64,000 bases of DNA from Microseira wollei NIES-4236 (lineage in GTDB: Bacteria > Cyanobacteriota > Cyanobacteriia > Cyanobacteriales > Aerosakkonemataceae), in the NCBI RefSeq assembly GCF_020521235.1, contig NZ_BLAY01000029.1:1-64000 (forward strand). The letters run 5' to 3'. Below are positions 32,822 through 42,452 of the stretch, piece by piece. Position numbers and translations under genes: made by a program. Under the pieces are notes generated by a model that saw only the letters and a program-made list of their open reading frames with translations, searched no databases and was not told the origin of the DNA. How positions within the stretch are numbered: position 1 is the first letter of the stretch; each line of letters begins with the position of its first letter.

Positions 32822-35800
32822 CTAGTCTGTGGTGGTGGCGATCGCTTGTGATAAAGTCTGCAATAACTCCTGTGTTGTGTAAGGTTTCAACAAAAACGCC
32901 TTTGCACCCAACGCCATCAACTGTTGACAGTTAGCAGACAAACCGCTGCTAGCAATAATTTTTACCTCTGGATTCAGCGATCGCAGGATACGAATCGCAG
33001 TTAATCCATCCATGTTCGGCATCATCATATCCATCAACACTACGCTGATTTCTGCGCTATGTGTGGCGTAGAGAGCGATCGCTTCAATCCCATCACCTGC
33101 TACAAGTGTTTTGTAATTATGTTCCTCCAGCGATGCTGTAGTAATTTGTCGCACAGCTGATTCGTCATCAACAATCAAAATCAATTCGCCGTTACCTCTA
33201 AATAGTTCTGTCTCTGTTGTTACCTCGGTTGCCGTTCCCGCTGCTGCTGGCAAGTACACCTGAAATTGAGTACCTTTGCCTACATCACTTAACACCTGTA
33301 AAAACCCACCGTGGTTCTTAACGATACCTAAAACTGTTGACAGCCCCAGTCCAGTACCTTTCCCAACTTCTTTTGTGGTGAAAAAGGGGTCAAAAATCCG
33401 ATCGATGATTTCTGGGGGAATACCTATGCCTGTATCGGCAATGGTGATAACGATGTAATTTCCTACATGGGCGTCTAAGTTCATCCCGGCATAGGTTTGA
33501 TCGATGAAGCGATTTTCGGCGCAGATGCTGAGCATACCACCATTGGGCATGGCGTCACGAGCATTGACTACGATGTTGATCAAAATCTGATGCAGTTGAG
33601 TGGGGTCGGCTTTCACCGACCAGAGAGAGTTTGCCGGAATTTCAGTGCGGATTTTAATCGATTTAGGAAAAGTCTGTTGGGCAATTTTTGCTACTTCTTT
33701 AAGCAAATGTCCGACTTGCAAGACGATGTGTTTTCCTTCTGTACCACGGGCAAAGGTAAGAATTTGTTTAACCAAATCGACTCCGCGCTTGGTACTATCT
33801 TCTAAGGTGTTTAAGAGTTCCTGAGTTTGCCGATCGATATCGTTGAATTTTAACGGTAGTAATTGAGAAATCATTAAGATAGGGGTGAAGACGTTGTTAA
33901 GGTCGTGGGCGATACCACTTGCTAGAGTTCCTAAGCTTTCCAGCCTTTGGGCACGGTAAAATTGCCGCTCCAGTTGTTTCTTTTCTGTAATGTCGCTGCT
34001 GACTACTAGAATCGATTTGGGTTGCCCGGATTCATCGCGCACCAGCGTCCAGCGACTGGCAACAATGATTTTTTTGCCAGTTTTGGTGACTTTCTCTAAC
34101 TCCCCTTGCCAAGACCCTTTTTCGAGAGTGTCATTTACGGCTACCTCAAATTCAGAGGAAAGGTCTTTGTATACAAGTTCGGAAATTTTTTTCCCTACAG
34201 CTTCTGCTGCGGTCCAGCCATATAAGCGTTCAGACCCTTGGCTCCAAAATATCACCCGGTTGTCTAAATCTCGGACACTAATTGCATCGGTAGCTATATC
34301 AATTAAAGCAGCTTGTTCGGCGATTTTCTGTTCGGCAAGTTGGCGATCGCTAATATCCCGTCCTTCAGGAATTAGCATTACGACTTTCCCACCTTCATCA
34401 AAAACTGGCTTGAGGGAAAAGTCTACAAAAGCTAATGTACCATCAACCCAGATATGTTTGGATTCAAAACGCACGAACTCACCGCTGGCTGCACTGACGA
34501 TCGCCTCCTGCAATTGCTTTTGTTGTTGGGGAAAATGTGTCCACCACGGTGTTTCCCAGAAAGGTTTTCCCATCACATCTGCAAGATCGGCTGCAATGAC
34601 ATCTAGAGCTGTTTGATTAGCTGCGACTACAATCCCCTCAGTGGTCAGGAGTCCCATAAATTGGAAAGTACTATTGAAAATAGCGCGAAATTTCTGCTCG
34701 CTTTGCTTTAAATCCTCTTCAGCTTGTTTGCGTTCGCGCAGCGCGGCTTGCCGTTCGCTAATATCTGTGACAAACCCTTCTAGGCAAAGTAGTTCGTCGT
34801 TTTCTGCATAGATACCCCGTCCCCGTTCCCAGACCCATTTCTGCATACCGGATTTGGTGATAATGCGATAGATACATTCATAGGGTTTCTGGCTTTCAAC
34901 TGCTTGCTGAACCATCTCCCAGATCGGATCGCGATCCTCTGGATGAATTTCCTGCCCGCAAGAAATGGTGCGTTCCACCAGATATTCTTCCTGGCGATTT
35001 CCGGTCACGGCAAACACCCCCTCACTAATAAATTCAGGGGTATAGTCCAAATCGTTGGCAACGCGATAGACATAACCAGGTAGATTGCTAATCAGAGTCG
35101 ATAGCCGATGTTCGCTCTCTCGGAGAGCTGCTTCGGCTTGTTTGCGTTCGCGCAGCGCGGCTTGCCTTTCGCTAATATCCTTGACCATAACAAAATAGGC
35201 AGATTTTCCTGACCAAGTAATCCGATGGCAGGTAATTTCAACATCGATAATCGCACCATCCCGCTTGCAATGTCGCGATTCTCCTCGATAAGCAAAGTCG
35301 TCATCAGTTAAGAAAATCTCGCTAATTGTTGCCTGAAAAGCCGGAATATCTTCCGTTGGTCGAATATCGGCAATGGTCATAGCCAGAAATTCTGCTTCGG
35401 AATAGCCATAGTGAGCGATCGCCGCCTGATTCACAGCTAAAAAAGCCAGAGTTTCTGGATGGAAAACCCACATCGGATTAGGATTGTTTTCAAATAACAG
35501 CCGATACTGTGCCTCAGACTCTGCCAGATTTTGCTCAGCTTGTTGGCGTTCTGCTTCCAGCCGCTTTCTCTCGCTAATATCGACCATAATTGAGCGGCTC
35601 ATTAGGTAGTTCCCGGCTGCGTCTTTAATGGCGATTGCACTCACGCTGGCAGGAAAAATAGAGCCGTCTTTGCGAACAATTTGGAACTCCAGATCTCGCA
35701 CCCAGCCTCGCTGTTTGAACAGGGGAAAATTTTCTTGGAAGGTTTGTAAGCTTTCAGCCGTAAGTATATCAGGAAACTTGATCTTACCAATGACTTCATC

Positions 35801-36022
35801 TCGCGTATACCCCAGCATCTGGAGTTCGGTATCGTTGATGCGGACAAAAACCCCATCTTTATCGATGGAGTGATAGCCACAGGGGGCATGGTCATAGAGT
35901 AGTTGCAACGCATTTGCCATTTCCTGGAGTTGAATTTCCGCTTGCTGGCGCTGGGTAATATCTTCGTTGACACTCCCCGCAATAAATTGACGGGGATTCT
36001 TGCGTCTACAGATACTCTCCAC
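32822..36022 (-). CDS. hybrid sensor histidine kinase, 3' part of a gene split by an IS
   Basis: The kinase part of a larger sensor gene. Five PAS/PAC units (about 30-690; e.g. LLYDHAPCGYHSIDKDG, each ending near DISER) precede a HisKA H-box (ESLGTLASGIAHDLNN), an HATPase domain (NIVVNARDAMPNGG, DTGIGIPPEI, GKGTGLGLS) and a C-terminal receiver (LIVDDESAVRQ, phospho-Asp in VVLMDMMMPNMDG, Lys in FLLKPY). The first 17 or so codons, including the GTG start, are encoded by the right end of the IS at 35967-37300; native sequence resumes at EDITQRQQAE. The missing N-terminus is the 37297 fragment, ending GIT. As it stands the kinase has lost its CBS and first PAS domains; it may or may not be expressed from within the IS. 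Confidence 0.9.
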   Translation of the reverse strand: MESICRRKNPRQFIAGSVNEDITQRQQAEIQLQEMANALQLLYDHAPCGYHSIDKDGVFVRINDTELQMLGYTRDEVIGKIKFPDILTAESLQTFQENFPLFKQRGWVRDLEFQIVRKDGSIFPASVSAIAIKDAAGNYLMSRSIMVDISERKRLEAERQQAEQNLAESEAQYRLLFENNPNPMWVFHPETLAFLAVNQAAIAHYGYSEAEFLAMTIADIRPTEDIPAFQATISEIFLTDDDFAYRGESRHCKRDGAIIDVEITCHRITWSGKSAYFVMVKDISERQAALRERKQAEAALRESEHRLSTLISNLPGYVYRVANDLDYTPEFISEGVFAVTGNRQEEYLVERTISCGQEIHPEDRDPIWEMVQQAVESQKPYECIYRIITKSGMQKWVWERGRGIYAENDELLCLEGFVTDISERQAALRERKQAEEDLKQSEQKFRAIFNSTFQFMGLLTTEGIVVAANQTALDVIAADLADVMGKPFWETPWWTHFPQQQKQLQEAIVSAASGEFVRFESKHIWVDGTLAFVDFSLKPVFDEGGKVVMLIPEGRDISDRQLAEQKIAEQAALIDIATDAISVRDLDNRVIFWSQGSERLYGWTAAEAVGKKISELVYKDLSSEFEVAVNDTLEKGSWQGELEKVTKTGKKIIVASRWTLVRDESGQPKSILVVSSDITEKKQLERQFYRAQRLESLGTLASGIAHDLNNVFTPILMISQLLPLKFNDIDRQTQELLNTLEDSTKRGVDLVKQILTFARGTEGKHIVLQVGHLLKEVAKIAQQTFPKSIKIRTEIPANSLWSVKADPTQLHQILINIVVNARDAMPNGGMLSICAENRFIDQTYAGMNLDAHVGNYIVITIADTGIGIPPEIIDRIFDPFFTTKEVGKGTGLGLSTVLGIVKNHGGFLQVLSDVGKGTQFQVYLPAAAGTATEVTTETELFRGNGELILIVDDESAVRQITTASLEEHNYKTLVAGDGIEAIALYATHSAEISVVLMDMMMPNMDGLTAIRILRSLNPEVKIIASSGLSANCQQLMALGAKAFLLKPYTTQELLQTLSQAIATTTD

Positions 36023-37300
36023 TAGGGAGAATATCTTTCATCAAGTTCGGGGTTGTGCCAAGCAACCCATTCTCTAGACCGGATGAAACCATTACAGCAG
36101 CATCTCTCTTTAGGTCTAAAGAACATGAGAAACCATCCCACCCGGCTAGATTTCTCGAAGCATTTAAATCGGCGTTGTGGTAGTGACCATTAGGACAGTT
36201 AAAGTCGTGTTTTTTTCGGTCTCCAATGGTTCCGCAGGTTGAGCAAGATTTGCTAGTGTATGGAGCCGGACGCTTGATTAGCTTTAACCCTTTGAGAGCT
36301 AACTTATAATCTAGTTTCTGCTCCAAAGAGTAGTACGCCCAAGAATGCCTTGATTCACCACTATCAGCACGATTCTTTTTCCTCTGCTTCATGGTATCTC
36401 GACAACCTTCCAAGTCTTCAATCACCACATCAGCATTGAGATATTCCGCCAATCTAACAATCCTTCTGCTAATGGTGTGATTAACGGCATCCATCCATCT
36501 ACGCTCTCTTCTGTCCCACTTTTTCAGAGCGCGAAATTTCTTGGCAGACTGCAAAGAATGACGACGCTTTTGGAAGTGACGACGACGATGTTTTACCTCT
36601 TTGCCGTTAAAGAACTTGCCAAACCCTTTGGCGGTTGCTACCACTGCTAGATTGTTCTGCCCTCTATCACAACCAATTCTGGTCGTCGCCGGAACTTCTG
36701 GAACTTCCAAAGTAATCGAGATATAGGCATACCACTTATTTCGATGAAAGATTATTTTCGCAGAACCTTTATCAATCAAGGTATCACCTTTGCATAACCT
36801 ATCTAAGATTGGTTGCCAATGCTTTGATGCTACTTCTACGGGGACTCGCTTCGTTCCTTTGATGGTGGGAAAACTTAAGCTATAAGTTTCACCAACTTTA
36901 TGGATTGACCAGTTCTGTTTATTGATCTCTGGGGGCAGGGATTTGTATTGTTTTACTTTCTTGCCAACTCCAGATGTGGTGTGCCGAATTGTCTGATTTG
37001 CTAGGGCAGACATGAGTGAAGTTTCTACCTTGGCTGTGGTTAACTTTCTTCTTTCTGTCAGAGGGATAGTTAACAGCCAATTAGCTAAACGAGTATTTGA
37101 CTCGGTCATCTCACCAAACATCTTTGCTTTGGCTTGATTGAGAGCGGAAAACTTTAGTTTTAGCGTGATAGTTACTTGACCCATGCGATTATTTTAGCAC
37201 TTGTTACTAAACTGGGTAAAGACGGCGAATAAATAAGCCCTTGTCGCATTTCATCCACCGGATAAATCACGGTGGATGAAATGCTCCCGTGCTATTTTAG
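35967..37300 (-). mobile_element. IS605/IS1341-type insertion splitting the histidine kinase gene
   Basis: On the minus strand the element starts CTAAAATAGCACGGGAGC directly after GGCATTAC (TTAC is a typical IS605 target) and ends with the hairpin AATCCCCGTC...GCGGGGAGTGTCAA. Removing 35967-37300 joins GGCATTAC to CGAAGATATTACC, restoring a continuous frame GIT-EDITQRQ. It carries tnpB only. Confidence 0.88.
36006..37184 (-). CDS. tnpB: TnpB family RNA-guided nuclease/transposase accessory protein
   Basis: A 392-residue canonical TnpB. The RuvC acids are Asp173 (RIGCDRGQNNLAV), Glu256 (DVVIEDLEG) and Asp339 (HNADLNASRNLA). The zinc ribbon is Cys314, Cys317 (SKSCSTCG) and Cys330 with His334 (FNCPNGH). 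The wedge and bridging regions are complete, so it may be active. TnpB with an omega RNA made from the element right end cleaves DNA next to the target motif and favours retention of the element. There is no tnpA. The coding region starts at ATG 37184 and ends about 40 bases before the right end, in the host kinase gene. Confidence 0.93.
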   Translation of the reverse strand: MGQVTITLKLKFSALNQAKAKMFGEMTESNTRLANWLLTIPLTERRKLTTAKVETSLMSALANQTIRHTTSGVGKKVKQYKSLPPEINKQNWSIHKVGETYSLSFPTIKGTKRVPVEVASKHWQPILDRLCKGDTLIDKGSAKIIFHRNKWYAYISITLEVPEVPATTRIGCDRGQNNLAVVATAKGFGKFFNGKEVKHRRRHFQKRRHSLQSAKKFRALKKWDRRERRWMDAVNHTISRRIVRLAEYLNADVVIEDLEGCRDTMKQRKKNRADSGESRHSWAYYSLEQKLDYKLALKGLKLIKRPAPYTSKSCSTCGTIGDRKKHDFNCPNGHYHNADLNASRNLAGWDGFSCSLDLKRDAAVMVSSGLENGLLGTTPNLMKDILPSGEYL

Positions 37301-38145
37301 GTAATGCCCATCAGCGATTCGATGGCGCCATCGGTTGTCCTTTCGGGAATCAGACGGGAAAGGAAGTATTTGTCACCGATGCGGTACTCTACCCGCGTTA
37401 TCTCTCCTGTGGCGAAAGCTTGATAGCAGGCAGATTCAAAGATATCGCAAACCTCAGTCGGAAGTCCCAACTCCCGTCCCGTTTTACCCAAAAATTGCTC
37501 TGGTGGAATGCCAGATTCTTGCCTTACTCTGGCATTGATGTAAATGTGGCGCAGGTGGCGATCGAGCCGAAAAATAATATCTGGGGAGTTCTCCACCAAA
37601 GTTGAAAATTGCCGTTCCCGATGGGGTAACTCTAACTCTAATTGCTGGCGAGCGCTTAGATCCTCAGCCATTTCTAAGGGAGCGATCGCTTGTAGCAATT
37701 TCGACTCGGTGACTAAACCCACCAATTGCCCCGACTCATCTACCACAGGCAAGTGTCGAATCCGATGCTGACGCATTAAAGATAAAGCAGTCAGGGCATT
37801 TTGAGTTTCAGAAAGGGCGAGCGTCACAACTGGTTGCGTCATCACCTGAGAAATTTCTGTCCTGGATAAATCCATGCCAGAAGCAATCAGCCGCACTACA
37901 TCTCGCTCTGTGAATATTCCTAATAATTGTCTATTTTCAACCACTAATGCACAACTACTTGGTGCTTGACTGGGCAAGTTCAATTCAGAGGAAAAATCTT
38001 GTTCTGATAAGCTCAAATCAGTGCCCCTTCCCTGGCTCATCCAAAGAATTACATTTTTCACCAATGTATTTTTTTTGACAGTCAAAGCAGAGGAGATCGT
38101 TACCTGCTCCAGAGTCGGTAAATCCATAGGATCGGGGATATGCAT
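37297..38145 (-). CDS. CBS-CBS-PAS sensor fragment, 5' part of the split histidine kinase gene
   Basis: A 282-residue N-terminal part of the hybrid kinase. Two CBS domains lie at about 20-165 (SSCALVVENRQLLGIFTERD, HRIRHLPVVDESGQLVGLVT), followed by a PAS domain (about 180-282: FSTLVENSPDIIFRLDRHL). It ends IESLMGIT and TAA, where the stop codon is supplied by the left end of the IS; native sequence continues at 35966. CBS pairs commonly bind adenine nucleotides, so the intact kinase probably sensed energy state plus PAS signals. As a fragment it might still make a truncated sensor. Confidence 0.9.
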   Translation of the reverse strand: MHIPDPMDLPTLEQVTISSALTVKKNTLVKNVILWMSQGRGTDLSLSEQDFSSELNLPSQAPSSCALVVENRQLLGIFTERDVVRLIASGMDLSRTEISQVMTQPVVTLALSETQNALTALSLMRQHRIRHLPVVDESGQLVGLVTESKLLQAIAPLEMAEDLSARQQLELELPHRERQFSTLVENSPDIIFRLDRHLRHIYINARVRQESGIPPEQFLGKTGRELGLPTEVCDIFESACYQAFATGEITRVEYRIGDKYFLSRLIPERTTDGAIESLMGIT

Positions 38146-38248
38146 AATTCCTTACTGAAGCTAGCTACAGGTTAAGATTTCAGCTTAAAAGCAGATATAA
38201 CACACTTTGACTTTTTGTTGCGACATCAAACCGTTGTATCCTATGATA

Positions 38249-40139
38249 CTAGATGTTCCATCGCCTAAAAGCAGTAGTAGCAAGGGGTGCAATATCTGGG
38301 TCAAAACCTCCCACTTGATTGGTGCGAATTATCCAAAGCGAACCGCCATTTTTTAATAAAATTGTGGCAATTTCATCCTGTGCCTGACGCGGCATTATCG
38401 TGCGCCAAGTTGTAATCGCTTTGATCAAGGTTAAGATTAAACTATCTGGTTGGCGAGTTCCTGCCAATTCAGCGGTACTGTAATACCAATCCGAACGCAC
38501 GGTTCGCCAGGGAATCAAGTTTTTTTCCAGGGATCGCCCCAATTCTACTAATTTCTGAAACCGCAATGTTTGCGGTTCATTAGGATGGCGCTGCAACCAA
38601 TCTTGAATTTGGGAATTTGAGGCAATATCTGCTTGAATCTGCTTAATCGTCGCGTAAAGTGCAAAGTTTGAGTCTTGTACGCAAGAAGTCGCAGGCGTCA
38701 CAATTGCTGCACCCGTTCCATCCCCGATGCGGTAACGTGCCATCATGATATCCAATTGGCGGGTAAATTCACCCAGGGGGGATAATTTAATGCCATCAAA
38801 ATTGTAATCCTCAGTCACCGCATCGAGTTTGACGATAATATCACAAACAGGTCTAGTTCCTAGCCACCCTCGCCATAAATCTCCCATGTAACTAGACCAT
38901 TTAATTGACCCTGCTATAATTCCATCCGGGTTATGGGCGTAGACTTGTTGATATTCGATATCAAAGCGTAACTCATTGGTGAAGCGATCGCGCACTACAC
39001 GGGCAATTCCATAACTAAAATGCCCCGTCACCATCCCCAGGGGTGTGGGTTCTGCTTTTTTCCCGCCTATTCCCCCAAAAGTATGAATAACAATTGCCCG
39101 ATCTCCCTCGCGCCACTTACCTACTGCTTCGGTTTTCTTTTGAGCAACTGGGTCAAGTAAAACGGTTTTTGCCGTTCCTTTTTCTCTGGCGACATTTTTC
39201 CAAATTTTATGCTTAATATAATACTTTCCCGCTGGCAATCCCAACCGCACTTCATCGGGTTTCAGTCGCAAAATGGCGCGGGGTTCAATCGCTTGCACGA
39301 CAAAAATGCCATCCGCACCTTTGGCGCCATAAATATACCAACCTTGCGAATTGAGGGGAGATGATTCTATTTTTATATTCGTCGATCTGGGAATACCATC
39401 TCGGTCAGCTGGTACTTGAGGAATGCGAATTGTTTCTGGGATATCGTCGAATTGTTTTGAGCTTTTATTATAGTGACGAACTAGGAAGCGATCGCTATCT
39501 TTTTTTTTCCTTTTAATAATAGTCACTAAACCATAAAATCTTGCGGTGACTTGCACTGGTTCTCGGTCAATTACCAAGGAAACCTTTTCGCCGCTATCCC
39601 TAGATACAACCGCTGGATTTTTGAGCATGACTATAACATCATCCTGCCCTCTTGCACCCGCCAAAGATTCTAACGGGTCAACTTTTTTCCAGTTATTCAA
39701 TCTTTCTGGATGAAGCTGTCCCGATTTTTGACTCTTTTTAGTTTCTTGAGTGAAGCGAACATCCAGCGTCACGCTTTGGACATATTCTTGCACCTCTTTT
39801 TTGTCACTCCATTTCAAATTTACAGTCTTTCCGACTAAATTATCATGGAAACGATCGGTCTTTTGAACTTCAAATAATATAGTTTTATCCTGTATTTCTC
39901 TTAATTCTTTCGCTGGCAATATCAACCTTCCCGTCCACACTCCCACGGGTTGATAGAGGCTTGATGAAATTGTTTGTTCTAACGGGTAATAACTTGTTTT
40001 ATAAAAAGTATCTTCGCTATAAATTTCGTAATTTGATATTCTTGAAATCTGATAATTCTTGCTGTTTTTATAAGTTAAAAATAACCCTAAAAATATAACA
40101 ATGATAATTATAATTATAAAAAAAAATAATGGTATTCAT
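38249..40139 (-). CDS. membrane-anchored protein of unknown function, frameshifted at a T9 run near the start
   Basis: The frame from a GTG at 39946 gives 565 residues, but coding sequence extends upstream. In the same frame, sequence back to about 40117 reads IIIIVIFLGLFLTYKNSKN and then YQISRISNYEIYSEDTFYKT, a membrane anchor and linker. The natural start is ATG at 40139 (MNTIIFF), joined in frame only if the T9 run (40118-40126) were eight T. The roughly 620-residue product would have one N-terminal TM and a large outside domain (e.g. KWREGDRAIVIHTFGGIGG, YQQVYAHNPDGIIAGSIKW) that I cannot assign. The frameshift may be a sequencing error, a mutation, or slippage-controlled expression. Confidence 0.6.
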
Positions 40140-40223
40140 GTTAATTAATTGCTTTAAGAATCGAATAATTTTTTCTACATAACAGAACTGAATATGGGCG
40201 CACAGGTGTGCGCCCCTAGGGGA

Positions 40224-41111
40224 TTAAAATGCTTGAGGGCCTGCCCAAGCATAACGCATAGTGCGCCCGAAGACCACGGGTTGATCTTCAACGGCGGCGA
40301 CGGTTTGACCGTTCATGCCAACTGCCCACAACGGCATCTTTTCATCGCCTAATTCGCCAGCGCGGAAGATGACCTGATTGGGATTGGCTTTACTCCAACC
40401 CAACAAGGTAGCGTTGCTATACCCGACATTTTCGCCTGGGGCGATAGTCGTGGCGCGGTTTGATTGACGTTCCCAAATCACCGCGTAGTCGGAAGCATCC
40501 GAGGCGCTCAAACCGCCTTCAAACTGGCGTGCTAGCAAGCGATCGCCCCCTGCCGACCAAGAAACCGGGACTAAAACCGAAATCACCCCCGGCATATCAG
40601 CAGCTTCGTTCGGTTTGGGTGTATTCGCCAAGGGAGAAGTAGCAGATATCACCCGCAATTCCCCAGTTTGCAGATTTTCCACAAACATGACGCTGCTAAC
40701 GCGGCTTTCGTACAATTCCGGTTTAACCTGCATCTGAACGCGGGTATAAGCGGCAAACTTGCCATCGGGGGAAATGACCGCCGGGGTGCGATATTGACGG
40801 ACACCGGACCCCCTGGTCGAGCTAACTTGCTCGTAGGTTTTCATAATCCAATTCCAGGGAATCGGATAGGGACTACCGAGGGGGTCGGTTTCCGATGCTT
40901 CTTGTGCTTGAGGGACGGCAGTTCCCCGATGGGGGATTGCCTTCGCTTTTTGCACCCGCTGACCCGATGGCGATCGCGTCTCCACGGACTTTTTCGCCAA
41001 AGCAGATGAGTCGCTAACGACCGTACCAGATGCCATCAGCAGCACACCTGCGAACAGGAACGGGTATTTTTGGTTGAGGAACGATCCACGCAGCAACGGT
41101 TGTTTAGACAT
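40224..41111 (-). CDS. exported cyanobacterial protein with propeller-like repeats
   Basis: A 295-residue protein. A signal peptide or anchor lies at about 14-39 (YPFLFAGVLLMASGTVVSDS, cut near ALA). After a basic, disordered stretch, residues 100-295 show TolB/WD-like strands (RTPAVISPDGKFAAYTR, VSWSAGGDRLLARQFEGG, LGWSKANPNQVIFRAGE, LWAVGMNGQTVAAVED). It is probably a periplasmic or surface beta-propeller fragment; the family has no assigned role that I know. It is a single gene with its own upstream space. The C-terminus (GRTMRYAWAGPQAF) is complete. Confidence 0.65.
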   Translation of the reverse strand: MSKQPLLRGSFLNQKYPFLFAGVLLMASGTVVSDSSALAKKSVETRSPSGQRVQKAKAIPHRGTAVPQAQEASETDPLGSPYPIPWNWIMKTYEQVSSTRGSGVRQYRTPAVISPDGKFAAYTRVQMQVKPELYESRVSSVMFVENLQTGELRVISATSPLANTPKPNEAADMPGVISVLVPVSWSAGGDRLLARQFEGGLSASDASDYAVIWERQSNRATTIAPGENVGYSNATLLGWSKANPNQVIFRAGELGDEKMPLWAVGMNGQTVAAVEDQPVVFGRTMRYAWAGPQAF

Positions 41112-41567
41112 TTAGTAAATCTCTATAAAGGCGTTTGTTGTGGGAGGAGCAACGCCTAACGGTCAGTTGAGCGTCATTATATGTATACCAGGTATGACTG
41201 TAAAATGTTCAAAATTCTATAAACTTTTTAATACTGGTAATAGCGAGAGGTAAGAGGAAGCAGGAGGGCGATAAGGACGAGGGAAAGACAAAGATTTTGC
41301 TTTTTAGTCGTATTCCGTAAATTAAGGTGGAATTTGTCGCCTGCTAGCTATAAAGAGGAATTGAGTTACCAAGCTTTCCCATCGCTTGGAGTCTCGGAAT
41401 CTCCTGGTTGCGATTGGCTGCTCGAGTGGCTCTAAAATGCTACGTTGTCTCTATTATTTTTCCGCTCCCCAAGGGCAGCAGACGCATCGAAAAAGCGCCT
41501 GTATCGTCGGGGGTTGGATGAAAAGAGGAATTAAGATCCAGGGAAGTGGAGAGCCAAATCGACTGAT
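41112..41567. other. intergenic region without a supported gene
   Basis: About 455 bases between divergent genes. A 74-codon plus-strand frame (41386-41610) overlaps the next gene start and shows no recognisable features. I see no heptad array here. It should contain promoters for both flanking genes. Confidence 0.5.
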
Positions 41568-42332
41568 ATGCTGCGATTTTTACTGGTTTTTATCTTCAGA
41601 TTGCTGCTAGTGGCAGTTGGAGGCGGTTTAGCGGCGCTTGCAGGCGTGGCGATCGCCATCAGATCCCCCAATCCAACCCCAGAAAAGCCCCTGATTGCTC
41701 ATCTACTGCCATCCCTCGACCCCCCGGTTGCTGGCTCAAATCCCGCTGCTTCGCCTACCCTTGCGACAGAAACAGCAACGCCTGTCGAATCGACATCCCA
41801 ACTGGGTGAGGCGGAACAAGAGGAACTAGAAGCAGAGTTAAAGCAGTTGCAGGCACAGTTGAAAAAGCTGCCAAATCGTCGCGCCAATCGCCAGAAAATT
41901 GCACAATTAAACCAGCAAATCGCAGAAATTGAGCAGCAACTCAATCCCGAACCATCCCCTGTTGCCTCCACCCCCTTCTTTTCTCCAGAGCAAAAGACCG
42001 CAACCTTACCCAGCGATGCTTTGTTTGCAGACACATCTGGGGATCTGCGTCCAGAGGCAGGACCAATTTTGGACAAAATCGCCAGCGAATTGAAAAACTA
42101 CCCCAAAACCACGGTCCGCATTTGGGCGCACACCGACGGGGCAGGACAAGCGAGAAACAACCGCATTTTATCATTTCGGCAAGCCCAAGCGATCGCCCAA
42201 TATCTATCCAGTGCGTTAGGCGACGGCTACCACTGGCTGGTAGTAGGATACGGCGAAACTCGCCCCCTTGTCCCCAACGATACCCCAGTCAACCTGCAAC
42301 GCAACCGCCGGATTGAAATTGCGATTGAATAA
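41568..42332 (+). CDS. OmpA-domain (peptidoglycan-binding-like) membrane-anchored protein
   Basis: A 254-residue protein. An N-terminal TM (about 3-32: LLVFIFRLLLVAVGGGLAAL) is followed by a Pro-rich linker, a coiled coil (about 75-125: EEELEAELKQLQAQLKKLPN) and a C-terminal OmpA/MotB-like domain (about 145-254: LFADTSGDLRPEAGPILDKI, TTVRIWAHTDGAG, GETRPLVPN, NRRIEIAIE). OmpA-like domains usually bind peptidoglycan, so it probably links the inner membrane to the wall. The residue at the classical Asp position (HTDG) is kept. It lies 120 bp upstream of fmt, separated by heptad repeats, so co-transcription is uncertain. Confidence 0.85.
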   Translation: MLRFLLVFIFRLLLVAVGGGLAALAGVAIAIRSPNPTPEKPLIAHLLPSLDPPVAGSNPAASPTLATETATPVESTSQLGEAEQEELEAELKQLQAQLKKLPNRRANRQKIAQLNQQIAEIEQQLNPEPSPVASTPFFSPEQKTATLPSDALFADTSGDLRPEAGPILDKIASELKNYPKTTVRIWAHTDGAGQARNNRILSFRQAQAIAQYLSSALGDGYHWLVVGYGETRPLVPNDTPVNLQRNRRIEIAIE

Positions 42333-42334
42333 TT

Positions 42335-42448
42335 AATGGCTAATCGGTAATCGGTAATAGACTTCTCTAAAAACTCTTACCAATTAGCAATTAGCAATTA
42401 CCAATTACCTATTAGCAATTAGCAATTAGCAATTAGCAATTACCAAAC
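42335..42448. repeat. heptad repeats upstream of fmt
   Basis: GGCTAATCGGTAATCGGTAA, then runs of CAATTAG and CAATTAC heptamers to 42444. They fill the OmpA-fmt spacer. Confidence 0.85.
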
Positions 42449-42452
42449 CTGC

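Noticed and set aside
33990-34616. 208-codon plus-strand frame opposite the histidine kinase
   Set aside because: It is antisense to conserved PAS domains, and its composition is that of a shadow frame.
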